DNA of 38,464 bases from Syntrophaceae bacterium (GTDB taxonomy: Bacteria; Desulfobacterota; BSN033; UBA1163): assembly GCA_013388635.1 (NCBI GenBank), contig JACAEX010000082.1, forward strand, positions 1 to 38,464, given 5' to 3'. Shown one piece after another: positions 31,396-38,464 of the stretch. A model generated the notes under the pieces. It was not told where the DNA came from. It saw nothing but the letters and a program-made list of their open reading frames with translations, and did not search any database. Positions within the stretch are counted from its first letter, which is position 1. Each line of letters starts with the position of its first letter. The position numbers were made by a program, and so were the translations under genes.

Positions 31396-32301
31396 TCAGA
31401 GATTCCCTTCGATCACGCTGGCGATATGCCGGACCATCTGGCGATAGACCTCTACAAAGATCTCACGAGAGAGGAAGTAGCGGGGATTTTCATCGTAGAA
31501 AGAGGCGACCAGCTTCTCGGCAGCCCGATCGATATCTCGGGTGCTGCGGTAAGCTTCCTCCATACGACGACGGAGCTGTTTTGCCCTCTCGATCGTCTTC
31601 GGGATGAATTCTTTGGCCTCCTCTCCCGTGACATACCCGTAGTGATCAGCACAGTAATATTCCACTTCAAGAGGTTTAAGCCTCTCGAGACTCTGTTGAT
31701 ACTTGGTGTAGTTGGAATTTCCTGAAGTCACGATCGTCTGATCGAAGGGAATCCCTCCTCCGTCACTTGGGAAGAGGACCTTCCATTCGGGCAGATAGGT
31801 TGTAATGGAGCAGGACGAATGTCCCGGGGTCTCGAGGATATGGGCCTCGATCCCTCCGAGATCGAGCCGATCTCCATCACGGAGGGCCCCTCCCATCACG
31901 TCATCTCGCCAGTCTAAGTCGTAGAGGGAATAGACCTCCCCTCTTCCCATCCGTTTTGCCACCATTCGACTGAACTCGTTGATCGTGCTGATCGCCTTCT
32001 CCATCCGAAGGATCTCCCACCCCCTTTGGGAGGCGTAAACTTCGATCTCGGGATGGCGGCGCTTGAAGAAAGGGACGATCCCTACGTGATCAAAGTGGGC
32101 GTGGAGGATGAGCAGTTTAGAAATTCGCTGCTCATCGATGCCGAATTCCTTGAACTGTTGGAGTACGTCCGTCACAATGTAACTCATCCCTCCACTGATG
32201 AGCGTCGATCCATCCTTTCCTTCAAAGAGATAGACACCGGACTCCTCACAGCCCAAAAACCAGAGTTGATCCCGAACCCTTCCCGGTTTTCGAATTCTCA
32301 C
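31396..32301 (-). CDS. Metallo-beta-lactamase-fold hydrolase
   Basis: About 301 residues. The metal motif HAHFDH is at 67-72, with further ligands in ETPGHSSCS, FPSDGGGI and CADHYGY. It therefore has the complete two-metal site of MBL-fold hydrolases. The C-terminal helical region (FIPKTIERAKQLRRRMEEAY and beyond) resembles the ROO/ETHE1-unrelated hydrolase group and does not point to a substrate. The frame opens at TTG 32352. However, GTG 32301, preceded by AAGGAGGAGAGG, is the likely start, giving VRIRKPGRVRDQLWFLG. It is transcribed alone, divergent from the GntR-type gene. Confidence 0.86.
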   Translation of the reverse strand: MRIRKPGRVRDQLWFLGCEESGVYLFEGKDGSTLISGGMSYIVTDVLQQFKEFGIDEQRISKLLILHAHFDHVGIVPFFKRRHPEIEVYASQRGWEILRMEKAISTINEFSRMVAKRMGRGEVYSLYDLDWRDDVMGGALRDGDRLDLGGIEAHILETPGHSSCSITTYLPEWKVLFPSDGGGIPFDQTIVTSGNSNYTKYQQSLERLKPLEVEYYCADHYGYVTGEEAKEFIPKTIERAKQLRRRMEEAYRSTRDIDRAAEKLVASFYDENPRYFLSREIFVEVYRQMVRHIASVIEGNL

Positions 32302-32543
32302 GAGCCTCTCCTCCTTTATCCCCTGGGCACCGCGCATCAGCCGGTTCCACAAACTTTAAATTTATAACATTTTTGAACCAAAAATGTAAGGATGAAGAAA
32401 AAAATGGTAATATCTTACTCTCTTGGGACGCCGAGGAGAAATTCAATACCCTCCATAATTTCCTGTTGACTTATCCAAACTCAGCCATTAGACTGTTATT
32501 AAGATTCAGACCCTCAGGGCAATCGATTGAAAAAGGAGTTCCT

Positions 32544-32813
32544 ATGAAGAAGAGGATACCAGAGGATGTTCTAAAAGAGATTTTCCAAAAGAGACTGGAG
32601 AGGAGGGACATGAGCCAGGATCTCTATCAAAGGCTCAGGAAGATGATCCTGTCCGGTAAATTAAAGGATGGGCAGAGGTTGGTCCAAGAGCCCCTTGCCC
32701 GTCAGTTCGATGTGAGCAGACAGACTGTCCGGAATGCCTTCGCTCAATTGAAGAAGGATAAGTTGATTAAGATCCACTTCAGGAAAGGGGTATTTGTCTC
32801 TTATAAGCCTTGA
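32544..32813 (+). CDS. GntR-type winged-helix protein, DNA-binding domain only
   Basis: An 89-residue protein from ATG 32544, which has a perfect AAGGAG ribosome-binding site. The GntR HTH occupies residues about 24-89 (LYQRLRKMILSGKLKDGQRL, then EPLARQFDVSRQTVRNAFAQLKKDKLI and a wing, RKGVFV). No effector-binding FadR/HutC/MocR domain follows, so it may need partner proteins or be a stand-alone repressor. The first 23 residues are a charged helix. The upstream frame to 32373 lacks a start signal and is rejected. It is the last gene before the composition changes at about 33.0 kb. Confidence 0.85.
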   Translation: MKKRIPEDVLKEIFQKRLERRDMSQDLYQRLRKMILSGKLKDGQRLVQEPLARQFDVSRQTVRNAFAQLKKDKLIKIHFRKGVFVSYKP

Positions 32814-33056
32814 GCCCCGGATGCGGGACCGTCCATCTCTCTGTATCCCTTGAAAAGGGGGCGGCCGAAATGGCTTCCCCTTCGATTTTCTGGTGGTGTC
32901 TGCTGGACGATGTCAGAACCTTTTTTGAGCAAAATCCAGAGAATTTTGCCGATTGACCCGCCCAGCGTTTTCGCCCGCCTCCGCTTCGCTACGGCGAGCA
33001 AAACAGAAAAATTTTCTTAACATTTTTTTAACCGTCCGCCCACAAAATTTTTTTCA
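32814..33056. other. Intergenic junction before AT-rich island
   Basis: No gene is supported. Contains GCAAAAT (32929-32935) and ATTTTGC (32943-32949) as a 7-bp inverted repeat. From about 32998, an 18-bp segment GCAAAACAGAAAAATTTT is the inverse of AAAATTTTTCTGTTTTGC at 33069-33086, so the left arm of the island carries a smaller inverted repeat on its outer edge. Confidence 0.5.
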
Positions 33057-33280
33057 ATTAAGGAAACGAAAATTTTTCTGTTTTGCCTTTCTGCTTGCCC
33101 CGTAGCGAGCTTTGCTCTGCTACTGGGGCTGACGCAGGAATTGCGGAAACGCTTTCCCACCCCATTCCGCCTTCGGCGGAAAGCAAGCGGGCAAAAATTC
33201 CTGGTGGGGATGACACTCAGACCCCCTTCCTTTTTGCCCGCCCGCTGGAAACCTCCAGCGATTTTTTCGGGTGGCGGCGG
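33057..33280. repeat. Left arm of long inverted repeat
   Basis: Matches the reverse complement of 38293-38464 from ATTAAGGAAAC through GTGGCGGCGG with high identity. It carries two extra palindromes absent from the right arm: GCCCCGTAGCGAGC paired with GCTCTGCTACTGGGGC (33097-33129), and TTCCGCC-TTC-GGCGGAA (33165-33181). Confidence 0.85.
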
Positions 33281-33312
33281 CCTCAAATTGGGTGGTGGGT
33301 GGGGTTAGTTTT

Positions 33313-36300
33313 TTAATAAGGTCTGGTTCCTCTACAATACGGAAACCTTGAACACCCATAAAATTTACCATATCTTCCTTTTCTCAAAATCATCTTTGAA
33401 CTACATCTAGGACAAATCTTATCACCAGCAATTATCGTAGCAGTTTCAGTTTTTCTTTCAATCTTTCTCGTTGAAACATGTCCTTTACAAAATTTACAAA
33501 ATCTTCCGTAGCCGGTTATCAATGAAGTATCCCTAAAATCGTTAGCATCCCTTATTTCTTTACATTTTGGGCATTCCTTCATTTCGCCGTTTTGTAGCCC
33601 CTCAATAGTTTGGTGTATATGGCTTATTAAATTATTTCTGCTAACGCCACCTTTAATTAAGTTCTCAATTCTTTCGTTCAGCGTTTTAATCGGATCGTTT
33701 CCGATATTAAATTTATTTATCCGTAAAAATCTATAGCCGTAGCCCTCTAACACTTTCTCGCGATAAATATCTTCACCTGTATAATAATCTTGATAATTAA
33801 ATTCGTTTATTTCATCAATTTCCTGAAAATGTTCTCTAAAACCATCATATTCAATTATGATTTTATGTTCTCTGTGGGTTTCGTCTTTATAAACCAGCAA
33901 AAAGTCAACTTTGTAATTGGGGTGGTTATAAGTTTTGTACAATTGTTTCAGGTATTTTCCAAGTTCAAATTGCGGGATAAATTCAATATTGTCTTTGTTC
34001 TTTTTCCAAAATTCGGTTTGGTAAAACCAATTCATTACTTCTGGTTCCATCTTTGACCTTTCGTCAACTTCACTCACGCTTCGCTCTTTTTTTGCTTCAT
34101 TCAATATGAAAAAGTAGTGCCTTAACGCTTCGCCAATCGAGCCGGAATATTTTTCGATTGGCTTACTTAAAACGAAATGCATACATTCTTTCGCACGGCT
34201 TAAGCCAACATTTAATCGTTGGACCTTTATTTTTCCGTCTTCCTCTATATCCACATCGTTCAAATTCTTGATGAATACACCCCAAAGATGATCGTCTTCT
34301 TCGGTTGCAACCATGGAATAGAAAATAATATCTCTTTCTTCGCCCTGACACGTATCAAATGTCATTATCTTTAATTTAAGTTTATCGTAGAAATAATCTT
34401 TTTCGGGCAACTTGTTAATTTTTTCAACCAAAATTTTCTGCTGGTTGGTATGAGGTGTAATTATTCCTACGCTTTGATTGCTGTCAATATTTTTTAATTT
34501 TTTCAATTCAGAAATAATAAATTCAGCTTCAAGAGTATTGGTATTTTGTAATAGTTCTTTTTTGCCGTCATGTTTTATAAAAGAGAATTTTAATACCTCA
34601 TCAATAGCTTTGCCCCTAATTTTCATCACCTGTAAGCTGTCTTGATAAAAATATTTATTTGAATAAGAAATGATTTCTTTATAACCTCTGAAATATTTTA
34701 ATAATTGGGTATTGTAATTACTGATAAATTCAAAAAACTCAAGAATAGAAGTTTTTATATTAAATTTATTTAATTTAACCAACTTAGTAGGTTCTTTGGA
34801 AATATTTTTGATGAAGCAATCCCTAAGATTATTTAGATATTCTCGATTTGTGTCTGTTCTGGCTTGTGCAGATTTTACATTACTAAACTGCTTTTTGTCT
34901 CCGAGAATCAAAACCTTTTTGGCCCTTAATAAAGCCGGAAATGCTTGGGCAATGCTGACTTGAGAGGCCTCGTCAATTATTACTAAATCAAATATTTCGG
35001 GTTCAAGAGGGATATATTCAGCGTAATCTCTTATACCTGCCAAAATACAAGGAAATGCTTCTTTTAATTTCAGAAACTCATCTTTTGGGAATCGTTGTTT
35101 TGCTCGAATAATATCTCTTAATACTCTCGCCGTTGCCTTGTTGTTTTCATAAAAATCAATCAATCTTCCATCAAGAAGAAAAGTCATCTGAGCCGTTACT
35201 AAATCCTCAATATTTTTCTTTTGGTCAGCGTAGTTAAGTGCTGGTATGTTCTTAAAATCTTTTTCAATTTTCTGCTTCAAATTTATGTATCTTATTAACC
35301 TATCAAAATCAAGGTTTGATATTTTTATAAGTTCATTTTCACACAATGTTTTGAAAGAAGATAAATCAATTTTTAGTTTTTTATTCGTTTTTGAATATTT
35401 TCCCAAATTAGTGTTTAGAAATTTCAGGTCGTCGCCTAGTTTTTGTAAATCGTTTAATGATGTTAAAATCTTCTCGTCTTTTATCGCCTCGTGAACAAAA
35501 TTGAGATAATCAAAATTGATTTTATATTTTTCATCAAGCTTATTTTTTATTTCATTCGAAAAGCTAAAAATATTAAAAGTATTTTTTAGTTCTACTAAAT
35601 TCTTGTGGGGTTCCAAAGATGATGATAGGTTAAAATGCTTTTTAAATTCTCTGTCTAATTCCTTAATTTTCTCTCTTTTGAACCGATAACCAAAAAGCCA
35701 ATTTCTCTCTTTTTCGTAGCTATCAATAAATTTTTTTAAAATTTCAAGGTCGTTATCGCCGAAATTCTCAAATTTTAATATTGAAAACAAACCAGTGCTA
35801 TAGACCTCTTTTAATTTAGACACCGAAGCAGAAAGGAAATTTAACAGCCATAAATATTTTTGGAAATTGGAAATATTTTTAAATTCATCAAGACGAAAAT
35901 TTAATAATTCAAAAAATCGAGATTCGTTCTCTTTTTGGCTTAAATTAACAACCAACTTATCTTTTAGCGACAAAAATATTTTTCTGAATTCTTCAAGTTC
36001 GATTGCTGATTCTGGCTGATCTAAAACTTCATCAATATCAACCGGAAATCCCTTGTTTTGATAATAAGATTCTAAATCAAAAAGCTCGTGAATTTCTTTC
36101 AGATCAATTTCTTCATAAGCTAAAATTTCCGCTTCTAAATCTTCTTTCAGTGTATTTTCAAGTTTTCCGATGTTGCTTTCAAGAGTGTCATAATCCTTTT
36201 TTATAGCCCTGAAATGGGTTTTAATATTTTCTATGGCACTGCTTGCTAAAATTTGGCTATATGTACTTCCTGTTTTACCAAGTCGCAAAATTGGATTTTG

Positions 36301-37890
36301 AAATTTTTTATCATATCTTACCTTATTCATTGTTTCCGTTATTTTGTCCTCCACAACATCAAGAGCTTCCTTTTTATCAGAAAGGACAAGCACGGATTGA
36401 TTTTTTAGTATTGAATCAAAAGCAATTGCGGTAATTGTGTGGCTTTTTCCTGTTCCGGGGGGGCCTTCAACAATAATATATTTACAACCATCACTTCTTA
36501 TTGCTGACAAAATCTGGAGTTGTTCACTATTCAATGGGATTGGACTCCTAAAGACAAGACGATCGCTTGTTTTAGTATTATCCCATTCTTCCTCAATAGT
36601 TGGATTAAATGGGATGGGATCCTTATGAATAAAATCATCAATTAATTTATTAAAGGCGTCCGCTAAAACATTATTTTCGGAAGCAAGCAATTTTAATATT
36701 TCTTCGTAATCATTAACCAACGCCTCATCTGATTTATCAAACAAAGCAACATAACAAGTATTTGACGCTCTTACTAAAAAGCTCTTGGCAGTCTGCGGTT
36801 CTGATTTATTTATGTCAATACTTTTGTCCAGTTCAAAGAAGTTAGTAATCTCACTTAGAATTTCATTTACTAATTTTTGAAAATCGTTTTGATGTTGTGC
36901 AAGATAAATAATTCTTTCCGTAATGGTTTTTAAATTTCCCTTTTTATCTTTTTCTTGATTGTATTCTTGAGTAATATATTCAAGCGCCTTTTTATTGATA
37001 TAAACTTGAGAGTCAAATTTAATAGTTAATTTATCGTTTTGTTTTTCAACGGAAAAAGGAATGTAGAAAATCGGATATTTTGCTTTATTGAAAGTAATAT
37101 CGCAGAAGTATAAGTAAAATTCTTGTTTATCAAGTATGGTTCTGTTCCTTTCCATCTCATAAATTTCCGCGAACAGATCGCCCACTTGAAAGCTTTCAAA
37201 AAAGGAGGAAATGTTTGATTTAATATCTTGGATTTCAAAAACATCTTTTAATTGTTTGGAAATATCAACTTTTTCCTTTGATAAAAGAAATTTTAAGATT
37301 TCAGAAATTTTATTTTCCAGCAACAAAGATAAAACAGAAGTCAGCTCTTCTTCCATCAAATAAATATTGTTTTCATCACCAAGATTTAGATTTTCTAAAG
37401 GTTTTTCCAAGTTGCTAATAAACGGCAAAACAATATCGGCTTTTATTATTTTAGCTACGGCCTCCAGAGAAACACTTAACGCTTGATCGTATTCTTTTTT
37501 GTACGAAGCGGCAGATTTCTCAATTTCTTCTGCAATTTGCTCAAGTATCCTCGCAATTTGTTTATTGTTTATTTTTTCAGATTGCAGTTTTACTAAATCA
37601 AGAAGATTTTTCGGTATGTTTGTGCGATAAACACTCTTTTGAATTGTATTGAGAACATTTTTATCAAAAGCATGATTTATAGCTTTCCATACAAGGTTAT
37701 TAAAAGACGGGTATTTATTAAGATTTAAGCCGACGAGTAAATTATTGTTGTTCCTAAACGAAACACTTCTTTTTGGATTTCTTCTTTTATGAAAATCTGT
37801 TTCCAAAAAGTCCATAAAATACTTGGCAACTTCTTTGATAAATACCAAGCTATTTTTATTTTCAGTTTTTTCTTTGGTCGTTGAAGACAT
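33313..37890 (-). CDS. SF1 helicase with Vsr/DUF559-like nuclease and zinc ribbons
   Basis: Very large 1525-residue protein, likely acting on DNA or RNA in cell defence. The N-terminal about 450 residues are unrecognised. The superfamily 1 core has Walker A GPPGTGKSH near 472-481, Walker B DEAS near 972, GDKKQF, VGIITPHTNQQ, TFDTCQGEERDII and VGLSRAKE. Between Walker A and B lies a long insertion with coiled-coil-like charge. At about 1290-1400 a PD-(D/E)xK nuclease is suggested by YKVDFLLVY, IIIEYDGFREHF and the ending GYGYRFLRIN. Zinc ribbons follow: CPKC and CKFC near 1440-1470, and a topoisomerase-type CPRC-Cys module at the end. Hhe- or Mokosh-like antiphage function is inferred. It starts 4 nt after the XRE gene. 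Confidence 0.85.
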   Translation of the reverse strand: MSSTTKEKTENKNSLVFIKEVAKYFMDFLETDFHKRRNPKRSVSFRNNNNLLVGLNLNKYPSFNNLVWKAINHAFDKNVLNTIQKSVYRTNIPKNLLDLVKLQSEKINNKQIARILEQIAEEIEKSAASYKKEYDQALSVSLEAVAKIIKADIVLPFISNLEKPLENLNLGDENNIYLMEEELTSVLSLLLENKISEILKFLLSKEKVDISKQLKDVFEIQDIKSNISSFFESFQVGDLFAEIYEMERNRTILDKQEFYLYFCDITFNKAKYPIFYIPFSVEKQNDKLTIKFDSQVYINKKALEYITQEYNQEKDKKGNLKTITERIIYLAQHQNDFQKLVNEILSEITNFFELDKSIDINKSEPQTAKSFLVRASNTCYVALFDKSDEALVNDYEEILKLLASENNVLADAFNKLIDDFIHKDPIPFNPTIEEEWDNTKTSDRLVFRSPIPLNSEQLQILSAIRSDGCKYIIVEGPPGTGKSHTITAIAFDSILKNQSVLVLSDKKEALDVVEDKITETMNKVRYDKKFQNPILRLGKTGSTYSQILASSAIENIKTHFRAIKKDYDTLESNIGKLENTLKEDLEAEILAYEEIDLKEIHELFDLESYYQNKGFPVDIDEVLDQPESAIELEEFRKIFLSLKDKLVVNLSQKENESRFFELLNFRLDEFKNISNFQKYLWLLNFLSASVSKLKEVYSTGLFSILKFENFGDNDLEILKKFIDSYEKERNWLFGYRFKREKIKELDREFKKHFNLSSSLEPHKNLVELKNTFNIFSFSNEIKNKLDEKYKINFDYLNFVHEAIKDEKILTSLNDLQKLGDDLKFLNTNLGKYSKTNKKLKIDLSSFKTLCENELIKISNLDFDRLIRYINLKQKIEKDFKNIPALNYADQKKNIEDLVTAQMTFLLDGRLIDFYENNKATARVLRDIIRAKQRFPKDEFLKLKEAFPCILAGIRDYAEYIPLEPEIFDLVIIDEASQVSIAQAFPALLRAKKVLILGDKKQFSNVKSAQARTDTNREYLNNLRDCFIKNISKEPTKLVKLNKFNIKTSILEFFEFISNYNTQLLKYFRGYKEIISYSNKYFYQDSLQVMKIRGKAIDEVLKFSFIKHDGKKELLQNTNTLEAEFIISELKKLKNIDSNQSVGIITPHTNQQKILVEKINKLPEKDYFYDKLKLKIMTFDTCQGEERDIIFYSMVATEEDDHLWGVFIKNLNDVDIEEDGKIKVQRLNVGLSRAKECMHFVLSKPIEKYSGSIGEALRHYFFILNEAKKERSVSEVDERSKMEPEVMNWFYQTEFWKKNKDNIEFIPQFELGKYLKQLYKTYNHPNYKVDFLLVYKDETHREHKIIIEYDGFREHFQEIDEINEFNYQDYYTGEDIYREKVLEGYGYRFLRINKFNIGNDPIKTLNERIENLIKGGVSRNNLISHIHQTIEGLQNGEMKECPKCKEIRDANDFRDTSLITGYGRFCKFCKGHVSTRKIERKTETATIIAGDKICPRCSSKMILRKGRYGKFYGCSRFPYCRGTRPY

Positions 37891-37894
37891 AAAT

Positions 37895-38104
37895 CTACCT
37901 TATTAAATCATCTAAACTAATGCCAAGAGCTTTGGCGATTTTGTGTGCAGTGTCCATCGTAGGGCTTTTAATCGCCCCTGACTCAATCTTAATTATCGTA
38001 TTATGGGAAATATCAGCCAGTTTGGACAATCTGTCTTGCGACAAACCTCGCTGTTTTCGCAACTTTTTAATATTTTTCGCTATCGTTAATTTTTCGTTCG
38101 ACAT
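37895..38104 (-). CDS. XRE-family helix-turn-helix regulator
   Basis: A 69-residue cro/C1-type protein with the complete HTH (IAKNIKKLRKQRGLSQDRLSKLADISHNTIIKIESG, split as two helices) and no other domain. It is likely the repressor of its own operon and of the adjoining helicase gene, whose start lies 4 nt after its stop. The upstream region contains a good promoter and two TTATCATT direct repeats that could be its operator. Codon use is AT-rich like the helicase. Homologues of this kind often regulate restriction or toxin-antitoxin modules. Confidence 0.9.
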   Translation of the reverse strand: MSNEKLTIAKNIKKLRKQRGLSQDRLSKLADISHNTIIKIESGAIKSPTMDTAHKIAKALGISLDDLIR

Positions 38105-38136
38105 TATGGTATGATAGTATTAGTATTAAAATACAA

Positions 38137-38166
38137 TTATCATTCTATAGGTAAATGGTTATCATT
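38137..38166. promoter_or_regulatory. Candidate XRE operator, direct repeats
   Basis: TTATCATT at 38137-38144 and again at 38159-38166, 22 bp apart (two helical turns), beside the start site of the minus-strand promoter. GTATT-AA-AATAC (38123-38134) is a nearby palindrome. Confidence 0.45.
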
Positions 38167-38172
38167 AACACT

Positions 38173-38201
38173 ATAATACAAAATATAATCGTTTTGGTCA
38201 A
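38173..38201 (-). promoter_or_regulatory. Promoter of the XRE-helicase operon
   Basis: On the minus strand TTGACC (38196-38201), a 17-nt spacer and TATTAT (38173-38178). Transcription would start near 38166, at the edge of the direct repeats, about 60 nt before the XRE ATG. Confidence 0.7.
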
Positions 38202-38292
38202 CAAAAATCATCGAGGGAGTTTCTTTTTGTCGCCCGCGCACGGGAGGGTTGGGGCAAGGGCGACTATTCTTTCTTTTCGTATTTCGGCCCCG

Positions 38293-38464
38293 CCGCCGCC
38301 ACCCGAAAAAATCGCTGGGGGTTTCCAGCAGGCGGGCAAAAAGGAAGGGGGCTGAGTGTCATCCCCACCAGGAATTTTTGCCCGCCCCGTCTGGGGTGGG
38401 AAAGCGTTTCCCCAATTCCTGCGTCAGCAGGAAGGCAAAACAGAAAAATTTTAGTTTCCTTAAT
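38293..38464. repeat. Right arm of long inverted repeat
   Basis: Inverted copy of 33057-33280. It runs to the last base of the window, where the matching sequence has not yet ended, so its true length is unknown. Confidence 0.85.

Larger units (their letters stand above)
33057..38464. mobile_element. Putative island bounded by inverted repeats
   Basis: An AT-rich segment (about 30% G+C by eye against near 50% around it) with two minus-strand genes, an XRE regulator and a helicase-nuclease, enclosed by inverted repeats at 33057-33280 and 38293-38464. No transposase or integrase is present. The right arm reaches the window end, so the full boundary and any target duplication are unseen. A mis-assembled join to another genome is an alternative. 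Confidence 0.5.

Noticed and set aside
33083-33371. Short ORFs within the inverted-repeat arms
   Set aside because: They arise from G- and C-rich palindromes in the repeat, have no ribosome-binding sites and are opposed by the repeat structure.
11-38464. CRISPR arrays, rRNA and tRNA genes
   Set aside because: No regularly spaced repeats, rRNA-like blocks or cloverleaf sequences were seen on either strand.

Overview
The window looks like a chromosomal segment of an anaerobic, cytochrome-rich bacterium, most likely a Desulfobacterota (deltaproteobacterial) lineage or a close relative. That placement is inferred from gene content: a nine-heme CbcL-type quinol dehydrogenase, a ferredoxin/NrfD/molybdopterin-type complex with two further multiheme cytochromes, a Rex redox repressor and a periplasmic xanthine-dehydrogenase-family pair. 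No rRNA, tRNA or CRISPR array was seen.

Layout. 1-5.9 kb: housekeeping genes asd, a cupin, a UPF0280 protein, mtaB, rnc and an Elp3-like radical SAM protein. 5.9-7.4 kb: a gene-poor stretch with a REP-like inverted repeat and a DUF1080 lipoprotein. 7.4-10.3 kb: minus-strand fmdB - fxsA - ABC-F ATPase, with fxsA apparently frameshifted. 10.6-12.6 kb: cbcL. 12.6-14.2 kb: a minus-strand tetraheme cytochrome fused to a 5'-nucleotidase-like domain, with an in-frame TGA followed by a textbook-geometry bacterial SECIS hairpin, so a probable selenoprotein. 14.3-15.7 kb: two convergent DUF1684 paralogues. 15.9-23.3 kb: a six-gene respiratory operon (anchored protein, four-cluster ferredoxin, NrfD, Tat-exported MopB protein, six-heme NapC/NirT-like cytochrome, cytochrome with up to 18 hemes). 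23.6 kb: rex. 24.4-27.1 kb: molybdenum hydroxylase pair. 27.2-29.7 kb: isochorismatase-fold hydrolase, cupin phosphoglucose isomerase and M20 peptidase. 29.8-31.4 kb: DUF4124 protein, signal peptidase I and an unknown. 31.4-32.8 kb: MBL hydrolase and a minimal GntR regulator.

From about 33.06 kb to the window end the character changes sharply. A strongly AT-rich pair of genes (XRE regulator plus a 1525-residue SF1 helicase/nuclease/zinc-ribbon protein) is enclosed by imperfect inverted repeats of about 170-225 bp. It resembles a horizontally acquired antiphage-type island, although a metagenomic mis-join cannot be excluded.

The most notable observations are the candidate new selenoprotein at 12648-14231, the inverted-repeat-bounded helicase-nuclease island, and the respiratory complex whose MopB subunit lacks an obvious molybdenum-ligating cysteine. 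Functionally, CbcL, the 15.9-23.3 kb complex and the selenocytochrome would move electrons between the quinone pool and periplasmic or extracellular partners, and Rex is a plausible NADH-responsive controller nearby.
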